From an uncultured Capnocytophaga sp. (GTDB taxonomy: Bacteria; Bacteroidota; Bacteroidia; Flavobacteriales; Flavobacteriaceae): DNA of 12,264 nucleotides. The stretch lies in contig NZ_CALHGG010000034.1 of NCBI RefSeq assembly GCF_938029845.1, positions 1 through 12,264 of the forward strand, read 5' to 3'. Numbering within the stretch: position 1 is the stretch's first letter; each line of letters opens with the position of its first letter. Positions 1-7,472 of this stretch are shown here, in pieces. A program made the position numbers and the translations under genes. Below the pieces are notes generated by a model that was not told the origin of the DNA, ran no database searches, and saw nothing but the letters and a program-made list of their open reading frames with translations.

Positions 1-2813
1 AAGGGGCTAGAGTACATAACCTCAAGGATATAGATGTACAGATTCCTCGTTATGAGTTGGTGGTGATAACAGGGCTGTCAGGTAGTGGAAAATCTTCTTT
101 GGTATTTGATACTATCTATGCCGAAGGGCAACGCCGCTATATAGAGACTTTCTCAGCTTATGCTCGCCAGTTCTTAGGTGGACTCGAACGCCCTGACGTG
201 GATAAAATAGATGGGCTTTCTCCTGTAATAGCCATTGAGCAGAAGACAACCTCAAAGTCGCCACGCTCTACAGTAGGAACTATTACCGAAATCTATGACT
301 TTTTACGCCTACTCTATGCACGAGCTTCCGATGCTTATAGCTATCGTACAGGTGAGAAAATGGTTAGTTATACCGATAGCCAAATACAAGAACTTATCCT
401 CCAAGAATATGAGGGAAAGGCTATACATATTTTAGCTCCTGTAGTACAATCGCGTAAAGGACATTACCGAGAGCTCTTTGAGCAAATCGCCAAGCAGGGG
501 TTCCTTAAGGTACGTGTGGATAACCAAATCCGTGAGATAGAGTACGGGATGAAACTCGATCGTTACAAAACACATGATATAGAGATAGTTATTGACCGTT
601 TGGAGATAAAAAATAACGATACTACCCAGCGCCGGCTAAGTGAAAGTATACAGACAGCTATGCGGCATGGTAATGGTATCCTAATGATACTTGCTGAAAA
701 TAACCCAACACCTCGTTACTTCAGTCGTAACCTTATGTGTCCTACTACAGGAATTTCTTATCCCCTACCTGAGCCTAATACCTTTTCCTTTAACTCTCCT
801 AAAGGGATGTGCCCACATTGTAATGGACTGGGTACCATACAAGAGGTAACCCTGAGCAAACTCATTCCTGATATGTCCCTTTCTATCAAGCAGGGGGCTA
901 TTATCGCCATAGGAGCAGAGAAAAAGACTTGGATATTCCAGCAAATAGAAACTATACTTAGGAAGTTTGGACACAAACTTTCCGACCCAGTTGAGAAACT
1001 TTCCAAAGAGGCGATAGATATGATTCTTTTTGGAGGAAAAGAGAAATTCTCTGAGAAATCTGAAGTAATGGGAATAACCCGTGATTTCTCTATTGATTTT
1101 GAGGGAATTGTCAATTTTATAGAACAACAATACCAAGACTCAGAAAGTAGTGCCGCCATGCAACGATGGGCAAAGGATTTTATGGAAGAAAAGCCTTGCC
1201 CTGAGTGCGAAGGTTCCCGTCTGCGTAAAGAGGCCTTATATTTCCGTATTGCTGATAAGAATATAGCCGAGCTTTCAGCTATGGATATAGCCGAGCTTAT
1301 GCAATGGTTTGATACGTTGCCTGAAAAACTTTCTGCTCGTCAGCAGAAGATAGCTCATGAGATTCTCAAGGAAATCAGCGAACGGTTACGTTTTCTCTTG
1401 GATGTAGGTTTGGATTATCTATCCCTAGGTCGAAGTTCTAAAACACTTTCTGGGGGAGAAGCACAGCGTATTCGCTTGGCTACCCAAATAGGTTCTAAGC
1501 TTACTAATGTACTCTATACCTTAGACGAGCCGAGTATAGGACTACACCAGCGCGATAATGAACGATTAATTAACTCTCTTAAGTCACTCCGTGATATAGG
1601 CAATTCTGTGGTGGTGGTAGAACATGATGCCGATATGATGCTCCATGCTGACTATGTGATTGATATTGGTCCAAAGGCCGGTAAGGGAGGGGGAGAGGTT
1701 ATTTTTGCAGGTACTCCCAAGCAGATGCTTAAGGCACATACGCTGACAGCCTCATACCTTAATGGAGAGAGAGAAATAGAGGTGCCCAAGCAGCGTCGTC
1801 AAGGTAATGGACACTTTATAGAACTGATAGGTTGTACTGGGAATAATCTCAAGAATATATCAGTAAAATTTCCTTTGGGTGTGATGATAGGAATAACAGG
1901 GGTTTCAGGCTCTGGCAAATCTACCTTAATCAATGAAACACTATATCCTATTCTCAATGCACACTTCTACCATGCCCTAAAAAAACCGATGCCTTATAAG
2001 CAGATTCTTGGTTTGGAACATATTGATAAGGTGATAGATATAGACCAATCACCCATTGGACGCATTCCACGTTCCAATCCGGCTACTTATACGGGGGTAT
2101 TTGGAGAGATTCGGGATCTCTTTACTCGAACTCCGGAGGCTATGATTCGGGGTTACAAACCAGGTCGTTTTAGTTTCAATGTCAAAGGGGGGCGTTGTGA
2201 GACCTGTGAAGGAGGGGGAATGAAGGTGATTGAGATGAATTTTCTACCTGATGTATTGGTAGAGTGTGAAACTTGTCATGGCAAGCGTTTCAATAGGGAA
2301 ACACTTGAAATTCGTTACAAGGGAAAATCCATAGCTGATGTCCTAGCCATGACGATAGATGAGGCAGTGGATTTCTTTGAACCTATTCCGAAAATCTATC
2401 GAAAGCTCAAGACCATACAGGAAGTAGGACTTGGTTATATTACCTTGGGACAGCCTTCTACTACGCTTTCGGGGGGAGAAGCACAACGTATCAAGCTCGC
2501 TACAGAACTCTCCAAACGTGATACAGGTAATACTTTTTATATCTTGGATGAACCTACTACAGGACTTCACTTTGAGGATATAAAAATCCTAATGGAAGTA
2601 CTTAACAGACTTACAGAGAAAGGAAATACGGTGCTTATTATTGAGCATAACTTGGATGTGATTAAGATGATGGACTACCTTATAGACATAGGACCTGAAG
2701 GAGGTAAGGGAGGAGGCGAGGTTGTCGCTATGGGTACTCCAGAGGAAGTAGTGAAGAATAAGAAAAGCTATACAGCTAAATTTTTGAAAGAGGTTTTAAA
2801 GACAAAGAAATGA
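1..2813 (+). CDS. uvrA: UvrA, excinuclease ABC subunit A (5' end outside window)
   Basis: UvrA is the damage-sensing ATPase of nucleotide excision repair; as a dimer with UvrB it finds bulky DNA lesions. The reading frame is open from base 3, and the first visible residues GARVHNLKDIDV match the usual UvrA N-terminus, so only about eight residues are missing; the TTG at 57 is not the start. About 936 residues are visible, normal for the family. Seen in order (visible numbering): Walker A GLSGSGKS near residue 25, a first zinc site near 246-273, an ABC signature LSGGEAQR and Walker B LDEPS, a second Walker A GVSGSGKS, a complete second zinc site CETC-x19-CETC starting at residue 732, then a second signature and Walker B LDEPTTGLH. 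In the first zinc site the second cysteine is Thr (CPTT rather than CPxC). The stop overlaps the next gene by ATGA, so the two are probably co-transcribed. Confidence 0.98.
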   Translation, partial: GARVHNLKDIDVQIPRYELVVITGLSGSGKSSLVFDTIYAEGQRRYIETFSAYARQFLGGLERPDVDKIDGLSPVIAIEQKTTSKSPRSTVGTITEIYDFLRLLYARASDAYSYRTGEKMVSYTDSQIQELILQEYEGKAIHILAPVVQSRKGHYRELFEQIAKQGFLKVRVDNQIREIEYGMKLDRYKTHDIEIVIDRLEIKNNDTTQRRLSESIQTAMRHGNGILMILAENNPTPRYFSRNLMCPTTGISYPLPEPNTFSFNSPKGMCPHCNGLGTIQEVTLSKLIPDMSLSIKQGAIIAIGAEKKTWIFQQIETILRKFGHKLSDPVEKLSKEAIDMILFGGKEKFSEKSEVMGITRDFSIDFEGIVNFIEQQYQDSESSAAMQRWAKDFMEEKPCPECEGSRLRKEALYFRIADKNIAELSAMDIAELMQWFDTLPEKLSARQQKIAHEILKEISERLRFLLDVGLDYLSLGRSSKTLSGGEAQRIRLATQIGSKLTNVLYTLDEPSIGLHQRDNERLINSLKSLRDIGNSVVVVEHDADMMLHADYVIDIGPKAGKGGGEVIFAGTPKQMLKAHTLTASYLNGEREIEVPKQRRQGNGHFIELIGCTGNNLKNISVKFPLGVMIGITGVSGSGKSTLINETLYPILNAHFYHALKKPMPYKQILGLEHIDKVIDIDQSPIGRIPRSNPATYTGVFGEIRDLFTRTPEAMIRGYKPGRFSFNVKGGRCETCEGGGMKVIEMNFLPDVLVECETCHGKRFNRETLEIRYKGKSIADVLAMTIDEAVDFFEPIPKIYRKLKTIQEVGLGYITLGQPSTTLSGGEAQRIKLATELSKRDTGNTFYILDEPTTGLHFEDIKILMEVLNRLTEKGNTVLIIEHNLDVIKMMDYLIDIGPEGGKGGGEVVAMGTPEEVVKNKKSYTAKFLKEVLKTKK

Positions 2814-3925
2814 AAATAGGATTCGATGCCAAGCGGGCTTTCCATAATTTCCGAGGATTGGGTAATTATAGCCGTGACCTTATTCGTATTTTGCAGGAAA
2901 AAACGGATATAGAGTTGGTACTCTTTAATCCTCAAAAAAGAAAATTTTTAGGAGTAAAGATAACTGAAAAAACAACAGAGATAAACCCTAAGTGCCTTTT
3001 TTGGAGAAAACTCAAAAGCCTTTGGCGACTCTTTAGAATTACCACACTTGCTAAGCGACAACAACTTGATGTCTATCATGGGCTATCTGGGGAGATTCCT
3101 GTAGGCATATACAAGCACATCCCTACAGTAGTTACTATACATGATCTTATTTTCTTGCGTTTTCCCCAGTGGTACACTGCTTTTGATAGAAAAATGTATA
3201 CTCTCAAGTTTCGTTATGCAGCTGAGAAAGCACAACATATTATTGCTATCAGTGAACAGACTAAGCGTGATATAGTAGATTATTTTCATATAGATCCTAA
3301 TAAAATATCAGTAGTGTATCAAGGGTGTCATGCAGCCTTTAAGCAAACCTATACAGAGGAAGAAAAAGCCAAAGTAAGAGAGAAATATGCCCTCCCAGAC
3401 CGATTTGTTCTCAACGTAGGGGCTATTGAGGAACGAAAGAATGCTTTAGAGATTGTAAAAGCTATTAAGGGAACCGACCTTCCCCTTATTATGGTAGGGA
3501 AGAAGACTGCCTATTATGAAAAAATAGAGGCTTATTGTAGGGAGAATAATATGCAATCTCAAGTAAGAGTGCTTTCAGGAGTTTCCATGCAAGAGTTGGC
3601 GATGATATACCAAGCAGCTACGATATTTTGTTATCCTTCTGTTTTTGAAGGTTTTGGCATTCCTATTATAGAAGCCCTCTTTTCTAAAACACCTGTGATT
3701 ACCTCCCAAGGAAGTTGTTTTGAAGAGGCAGGAGGCAGTGGAAGTATCTATATAAATCCAATAGAAAACACAGCCCATGAGATTCAGCAGGCGATAGAAC
3801 AGCTACTTTCATCTGCTGAACGTATGCAACAGATGAAAGAGGTAGGATATAGCTATGTACAAAAATTCACAGACGAAAACGTCTGTGAAAATCTGTTGAA
3901 GGTGTATCAAAAAATAATTTCCTAA
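2810..3925 (+). CDS. Family-4 (GT-B fold) glycosyltransferase
   Basis: This is a 371-residue retaining glycosyltransferase of the GT4 type, which moves a sugar from a nucleotide-sugar donor to a glycan or lipid acceptor at the cytoplasmic membrane. The N-terminal acceptor half has GLGNYSRDL (residues 16-24) and HDLIFLRFP (from 111). The donor half starts near NVGAIEERKN (202-211) and carries the EX7E motif, EGFGIPIIE, with Glu280 and Glu288. There is no signal peptide or membrane segment. The start ATG overlaps the uvrA stop (ATGA), which favours translational coupling, although the two jobs look unrelated. The gene converges on manC with a 4-nt gap. Because manC makes GDP-mannose, a mannosyltransferase role in LPS, capsule or glycoprotein assembly is conceivable, but donor and acceptor cannot be read from the sequence. 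The 3' end contains a perfect inverted repeat that suits transcription of the opposite strand. Confidence 0.93.
   Translation: MKIGFDAKRAFHNFRGLGNYSRDLIRILQEKTDIELVLFNPQKRKFLGVKITEKTTEINPKCLFWRKLKSLWRLFRITTLAKRQQLDVYHGLSGEIPVGIYKHIPTVVTIHDLIFLRFPQWYTAFDRKMYTLKFRYAAEKAQHIIAISEQTKRDIVDYFHIDPNKISVVYQGCHAAFKQTYTEEEKAKVREKYALPDRFVLNVGAIEERKNALEIVKAIKGTDLPLIMVGKKTAYYEKIEAYCRENNMQSQVRVLSGVSMQELAMIYQAATIFCYPSVFEGFGIPIIEALFSKTPVITSQGSCFEEAGGSGSIYINPIENTAHEIQQAIEQLLSSAERMQQMKEVGYSYVQKFTDENVCENLLKVYQKIIS
3861..3889 (-). terminator. Intrinsic terminator for manC, inside the opposing glycosyltransferase gene
   Basis: Bases 3866-3875 (TTCACAGACG) and 3880-3889 (CGTCTGTGAA) form a perfect 10-bp stem around a four-base loop. 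Read leftward, the stem is followed at once by five T (plus-strand AAAAA at 3861-3865), the layout of a rho-independent terminator. It lies about 41 nt past the manC stop. Read rightward, the stem is followed by AATCTG, not a T-tract, and lies upstream of the glycosyltransferase stop, so it fits manC and not its host gene. On the coding strand it encodes ordinary residues near the C-terminus of the glycosyltransferase. Confidence 0.7.
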
Positions 3926-3929
3926 GCTA

Positions 3930-5009
3930 TTAAGAGAGGTTATTACCAAACTTCTCTTTAACTTCCTTGAGTAGTTCCTTGATACTCTGTTCTTTTTCTT
4001 TTGGATAGATCATAAGTACAGAGGCTGTATCTACAATGATATAGTGTTCTATACCATCTACAATTACTACCTTATTAGTATCAGTACGGATAATGTTGTC
4101 TGAGGCATTTTTGAATAAGGTAAGGGCATTGACCACCGCATTATTGTTAGAATCTTTGGCCAATTTTTCGTGTAAGGAGCCCCAAGTGCCTAAGTCATTC
4201 CAATCAAATCCTACAGGATACACATAGATATTATCAGAAGGTTCCATAATCGCATAATCTACAGATATATTTTCAGCTTTTCCATAATTATCCCTGATAA
4301 ATTCCCATTCCTGAGGGGTGTTATAAGCAGATTCCCCTTGCTTGAATAGAGCATATAATTGAGGTTGGAATCTTTCAAAAGCTCTCAATACACTTTGTGT
4401 ATGCCATATAAAGATACCTGCATTCCATAGATAATTTCCTTCAGAAAGAAACTGTTTAGCTCGTTCATAATTAGGTTTTTCAGTGAATTGAAGTACCTTT
4501 TTGCTGGGTTTGCTATCAGCTTTGTCATATTGTATATAACCATAACCTGTATTTGGAAAAGTAGGTTTGATTCCCAGAGTCATCAGTATATCCTGCTGTT
4601 CACATAGTGTAAAACAGTTCTTTACATTGTCCTGAAATTCATCTTCTTGTTCTATCCAGTGGTCGGAAGGAGCTACAATAAAAACGGCATTAGGATTGCG
4701 TTTTTGAATCTTCATAGTAGCATAGAGAATACAGGGAGCCGTATTGCGCATAGAAGGTTCTAATACCAAATTCTCTTCTGTAATACCCGCTAATTGTGTT
4801 TTTACTAAGTTTTTGTAGATTTCATTAGTAGAGATAAGGATATTTTCCTTGGGGATAAAGCTAGCTAAACGTTGGTAAGTGCGTTGTAAGAGTGTTTGCC
4901 CTGTACCCAACATATCATGAAATTGCTTAGGAAAAGCCCAAGTACTTACAGGCCAAAAACGAGAGCCAACGCCCCCCGCCATGATAATGGCATAATGATT
5001 CTTATTCAT
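3930..5009 (-). CDS. manC: Mannose-1-phosphate guanylyltransferase (GDP-mannose pyrophosphorylase)
   Basis: The enzyme makes GDP-mannose from mannose-1-phosphate and GTP in the cytoplasm, feeding mannose and fucose/rhamnose-type sugars into surface glycans. The 359-residue protein has the nucleotidyltransferase signature AGGVGSRFWPVS (11-22) with PKQF (27-30), then EPSMRNTAP (84-92), APSDHW (113-118), TGYGYIQ (154-160), FTEKP (175-179), LWNAGIFIW (194-202) and DWNDLGTW (269-276). It is the short form: the C-terminal phosphomannose isomerase-like domain of two-domain versions is absent. The frame can be extended to 5060, but the extra 17 residues (LNWFIYCIFALYYYNS) are unlike the family and would cover a good promoter, so ATG at 5009 is preferred. 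No clear Shine-Dalgarno site is seen. The gene appears to be transcribed alone. Confidence 0.96.
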   Translation of the reverse strand: MNKNHYAIIMAGGVGSRFWPVSTWAFPKQFHDMLGTGQTLLQRTYQRLASFIPKENILISTNEIYKNLVKTQLAGITEENLVLEPSMRNTAPCILYATMKIQKRNPNAVFIVAPSDHWIEQEDEFQDNVKNCFTLCEQQDILMTLGIKPTFPNTGYGYIQYDKADSKPSKKVLQFTEKPNYERAKQFLSEGNYLWNAGIFIWHTQSVLRAFERFQPQLYALFKQGESAYNTPQEWEFIRDNYGKAENISVDYAIMEPSDNIYVYPVGFDWNDLGTWGSLHEKLAKDSNNNAVVNALTLFKNASDNIIRTDTNKVVIVDGIEHYIIVDTASVLMIYPKEKEQSIKELLKEVKEKFGNNLS

Positions 5010-5029
5010 ACTATTGTAATAATAAAGCG

Positions 5030-5061
5030 CAAAAATACAATATATAAACCAATTAAGCAAA
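5030..5061 (-). promoter_or_regulatory. Bacteroidota-type promoter of manC
   Basis: On the minus strand, TTTG (5061-5058), a 20-nt spacer and TATTTTTG (5037-5030) match the Bacteroidota primary-sigma consensus TTTG / TAnnTTTG. Transcription would start near 5024, leaving a leader of about 15 nt before the ATG at 5009. Its position inside the possible N-terminal extension of manC supports the shorter start. Confidence 0.7.
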
Positions 5062-5080
5062 GAAAAATAGCTATTTTTCT
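5061..5080. repeat. Perfect 20-bp palindrome at the end of the helix-hairpin-helix gene
   Basis: AGAAAAATAGCTATTTTTCT equals its own reverse complement. It is centred on the stop codon of the helix-hairpin-helix gene (stop at 5071-5073) and touches the -33 element of the manC promoter. As RNA it could form an 8-bp A/U stem with an AGCU loop, followed on the minus strand by TTGCTT. It could be a weak terminator of the upstream gene or a protein-binding site next to the manC promoter; an A/T-rich palindrome of this size could also be chance. Confidence 0.45.
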
Positions 5081-5940
5081 ACTTTCAGATACCAGCTGAG
5101 CTGTTCTATTTTTTCAGCTGAAAAATTTATAGCTTGTAAATCATTTAGTGAACTGAGATTTCCTCGCTCTGAGCGGAAGATAAGTAGGGCTTCTACCTCT
5201 TTATAACTAAGATAAGGTATCTTGGAGAGCTCTTTTTTTGAAGCTTGGTTCAGCTCTATTTTGCTAACATGTGCAGGACTCAGTAGGTCAAAGTATCGCC
5301 ATATTTCCGAGATAACTTCCTCGGAGAGACCATATATCTCACCTAATTGCTTTTTGTGAGAAAAGCCTCCCAAACGTTCGCGGTATTTTAGGATGCGCTC
5401 AGAGAGTTTTTCTCCTATTCCTCGAATAGGCAATAAGTCCTCAACAGTGGCGGTGTTAAGATCTTTCTTTATAATCTTTGCTGTGGGTTTGTTATCATAG
5501 GAACTAGGATAGCCTGTCTTTTTTTGAGTAACCCAATCAGGGAATTTGAACAAAGGTTCAATAGTAGCCAAAAGAGAATCGGAAACTCCAGTTACTTCTT
5601 GGAACTCCTTAGCGGAATTGACATACTTACCCGTCTCTCTAAAGGATTGTAATCGAGAGAGTTGTTCAGCTGAAATTCCTAAAATATAGGCTTTGTAATC
5701 TGAAATAAAATTAGGATTAAAAGGATTGACAGTATATTGGGTTGCTTTCTCCTGTGCCTTTAGGCTATCTATCCGTTGTTGGAAAGCAATAAGGTTTTCT
5801 TGAGAAAATGCTGCAGGAGGAGAGGAGATATCTATCATAAGATAAGCTATTTGTAGCAATATGCAACAGCACAAAAGCCCCAAAACACCTCGTTTCTGTT
5901 GCTTTGTCCAATAGGAAAAACCAGTAGTATATCTTTTCAT
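5071..5940 (-). CDS. Membrane-anchored helix-hairpin-helix protein (ComEA-like)
   Basis: This 289-residue protein has a positively charged N-terminus (TKQQKR), one membrane segment at about residues 18-36, and three helix-hairpin-helix units. The first, at about 75-131, is diverged. The second, at 160-217, holds the classical ComEA pattern DLNTATVEDLLPIRGIGEKLSERI. The third, at 229-285, is related (ELNQASKKELSKIPYLSYKEV). Such units bind DNA backbone non-specifically; ComEA itself binds incoming DNA during natural transformation. The predicted topology is a single anchor with the rest outside the cytoplasm. Whether it serves DNA uptake here is inference, since no other competence gene is visible. 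A ten-residue upstream extension to 5970 is possible in frame, but the promoter box at 5968-5975 lies there, so ATG at 5940 is preferred. The gene stands alone, divergent from the acidic-protein gene. Confidence 0.9.
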   Translation of the reverse strand: MKRYTTGFSYWTKQQKRGVLGLLCCCILLQIAYLMIDISSPPAAFSQENLIAFQQRIDSLKAQEKATQYTVNPFNPNFISDYKAYILGISAEQLSRLQSFRETGKYVNSAKEFQEVTGVSDSLLATIEPLFKFPDWVTQKKTGYPSSYDNKPTAKIIKKDLNTATVEDLLPIRGIGEKLSERILKYRERLGGFSHKKQLGEIYGLSEEVISEIWRYFDLLSPAHVSKIELNQASKKELSKIPYLSYKEVEALLIFRSERGNLSSLNDLQAINFSAEKIEQLSWYLKVEK

Positions 5941-5967
5941 CAGAGAGAAAGCCTCATTAAGCGCTAA

Positions 5968-5998
5968 CAAATGTACGATTTTTCAGATAGAAAAACAA
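5968..5998 (-). promoter_or_regulatory. Bacteroidota-type promoter of the helix-hairpin-helix gene
   Basis: On the minus strand, TTG (5998-5996), a 20-nt spacer and TACATTTG (5975-5968) fit TTG / TAnnTTTG. The start would fall near 5962, giving a leader of about 22 nt with a GAGG at some distance before the ATG at 5940. Confidence 0.65.
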
Positions 5999-6006
5999 GA
6001 AAAATA

Positions 6007-6038
6007 TTTGGCAATCATTTTGATTCTTCCTATATTTG
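6007..6038 (+). promoter_or_regulatory. Bacteroidota-type promoter of the acidic protein-prmA-ribD unit
   Basis: TTTG (6007-6010), a 20-nt spacer and TATATTTG (6031-6038) match the Bacteroidota consensus exactly. The start is expected near 6045, with AAAGG (6054-6058) as a plausible ribosome site seven bases before the ATG at 6066. The -33 element lies only 8 nt from that of the divergent promoter. Confidence 0.72.
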
Positions 6039-6065
6039 CACCTACTAAATAACAAAGGTTTATTC

Positions 6066-6614
6066 ATGAATAGAGTACCTACTTACTTAAGTGATAATGT
6101 CCGAGATGTAGAAGAGGGCGATTATCTTTCGGTAGATATACAATCAAAAAAGGGAAACACCCTCTTTGAAGTATATTATTATGGAGGATTATTGGGAATA
6201 AAGGATCGGAAGTATCCTTTTATTGTAGATAATTATGAGGATGAGATACCTATTCCTTGTAAAATAGTAGCCAAAGATATAGAAACAGGTGAAGAAATAT
6301 TGCTTTTTGATGGTTATCAACATGGTTATAATGCTATGTTCTGTGATGAGTTTGACCTAGAAGAGGTAGAAAAACGCGTATTGGTGAAATACAATATTGC
6401 TACTAGTCGAATTCATATAGATTTTGGTTATTCTATTGATTATGAAGAAGAAAAGGAAGATTATGAAATAGATGAAGATGATATGGTAACTCTGATCAAT
6501 GGGAAAAGTCTTTCTTGGGAAGAGGTAAAAAGAAATGGATTTGACTATATTTCTATCATCTGTGAAACAAAAGAAGGCGAAAAAGTAGAAATTGCTGCTT
6601 TAGAATTGGCCTAA
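6066..6614 (+). CDS. Acidic protein of unknown function, 182 residues
   Basis: I do not recognise a family. The protein is soluble by sequence, with no signal peptide, membrane segment or obvious catalytic motif. It is strongly acidic: 43 Asp/Glu against 19 Lys/Arg by hand count, with the densest run at about residues 125-139. It is rich in aromatic and beta-branched residues, suggesting a mostly beta or alpha/beta fold. Its C-terminal part, TLINGKSLSWEEVKRNGFDY, looks like a small folded unit. Size and charge recall immunity-type or DNA-mimic proteins, but no toxin gene is adjacent and this is only a resemblance. The frame can be extended to a TTG at 6036, which lies within the promoter, so ATG at 6066, preceded by AAAGG, is preferred. 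It is the first gene before prmA, 24 nt upstream, and probably co-transcribed with it. Confidence 0.8.
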   Translation: MNRVPTYLSDNVRDVEEGDYLSVDIQSKKGNTLFEVYYYGGLLGIKDRKYPFIVDNYEDEIPIPCKIVAKDIETGEEILLFDGYQHGYNAMFCDEFDLEEVEKRVLVKYNIATSRIHIDFGYSIDYEEEKEDYEIDEDDMVTLINGKSLSWEEVKRNGFDYISIICETKEGEKVEIAALELA

Positions 6615-6620
6615 ACAATT

Positions 6621-6634
6621 AATAATTAATTATT
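6621..6634. repeat. 14-bp A/T palindrome between the acidic-protein gene and prmA
   Basis: AATAATTAATTATT is a perfect palindrome in the 24-nt gap just before the prmA start. It has no G or C and would be a weak hairpin. It may only reflect the A/T-rich leaders that replace Shine-Dalgarno sites in Bacteroidota. Confidence 0.35.
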
Positions 6635-6638
6635 GATA

Positions 6639-7472
6639 ATGAATTATATAGAGTACGATTTTACAGTATCACCTCTTGAGATGGGATCAGAAATTTTGAT
6701 AGCTGAACTTGCCGAAGTAGGGTTTGATAGTTTTGTGGATACCCCTACCGGAATCAAAGCCTATATTCCTAAAGATAGTTGGAATGAGCAGATACTAGAG
6801 GATATTTATCTATTAGGGAATCCAGAATTTACAATCTCTTACCAAATAACTGAAATAGAACAAGTCAATTGGAATGAAGAGTGGGAAAAGAACTTTTCTC
6901 CCATAGTGGTGGAGGATCTCTGTACCGTACGAGCAAACTTCCATTCTGCACCTAATACACCCTATGATATTGTGATTACTCCGAAAATGAGCTTTGGTAC
7001 AGGTCATCACGAAACAACTTATATGATGCTACAGCAATTACTTTCTTTGTCACTTGAGAGTATGAAAGTCTTGGATATGGGCTGTGGTACAGGAATCTTG
7101 GCTATCATGGCAGCTTTGCGTGGTGCTCGTGATATCACAGCCATAGATATAGATCCTTGGTGCGTGGAGAATGCCTCAGAAAATGTACAACAGAACGATT
7201 GCTCCTTTATTACTATAAAGGAAGGAGATGTTTCTCTGATTGCAGGAGAGCAGTATAACCTTATCCTAGCCAATATTAACCGAAATATTTTGCTTTCAGA
7301 TATTCCTGCCTACGCCCAAACGTTGCTTCCTAAAGGATTGCTCTTAGTTAGTGGATTTTATGAGGAAGACCTAGCTGCGATAAAGGAGAAATGCCAAGAG
7401 GTAGGGCTTACTTACATTAGCCATATAGAGCGAAATCGTTGGGTATCAGCCAAATTCCAACGTCTATCATGA
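6639..7472 (+). CDS. prmA: Ribosomal protein L11 methyltransferase
   Basis: PrmA uses S-adenosylmethionine to trimethylate ribosomal protein L11 at several lysines and the N-terminus. The 277-residue product has a small N-terminal substrate-binding domain (about 1-100, including WNEEWEKNFSP) followed by the methyltransferase domain. Visible motifs are PKMSFGTGHHETT (115-127), typical of PrmA; the SAM-binding loop DMGCGTG (146-152); an acidic end of beta-2, AIDIDP (168-173); and LANINRNIL (210-218), the catalytic-loop motif in the position of the N-P-P-type motifs of related enzymes. It has the length usual in Bacteroidota. TTG at 6633 is in frame, but ATG at 6639 gives the family-like start MNYIEYDFTV. 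The stop overlaps the ribD start by ATGA. Confidence 0.96.
   Translation: MNYIEYDFTVSPLEMGSEILIAELAEVGFDSFVDTPTGIKAYIPKDSWNEQILEDIYLLGNPEFTISYQITEIEQVNWNEEWEKNFSPIVVEDLCTVRANFHSAPNTPYDIVITPKMSFGTGHHETTYMMLQQLLSLSLESMKVLDMGCGTGILAIMAALRGARDITAIDIDPWCVENASENVQQNDCSFITIKEGDVSLIAGEQYNLILANINRNILLSDIPAYAQTLLPKGLLLVSGFYEEDLAAIKEKCQEVGLTYISHIERNRWVSAKFQRLS

Noticed and set aside
57..59. TTG at 57 as the uvrA start
   Set aside because: Upstream in-frame residues GARVHNLKDIDVQIPRYE are standard UvrA sequence, so the gene begins before the window.
758..1159. Two long minus-strand open frames (133 and 123 residues) opposite uvrA
   Set aside because: They lie antisense to a well-conserved part of UvrA, show no family features, promoter or ribosome site, and overlap each other in different frames. 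They are shadows of the uvrA codons.
6621..6634. A/T palindrome before prmA as a terminator or operator
   Set aside because: It has no G or C and lies immediately before a start codon in an evident co-transcribed unit, so it is more likely leader composition. It is listed only as a repeat.
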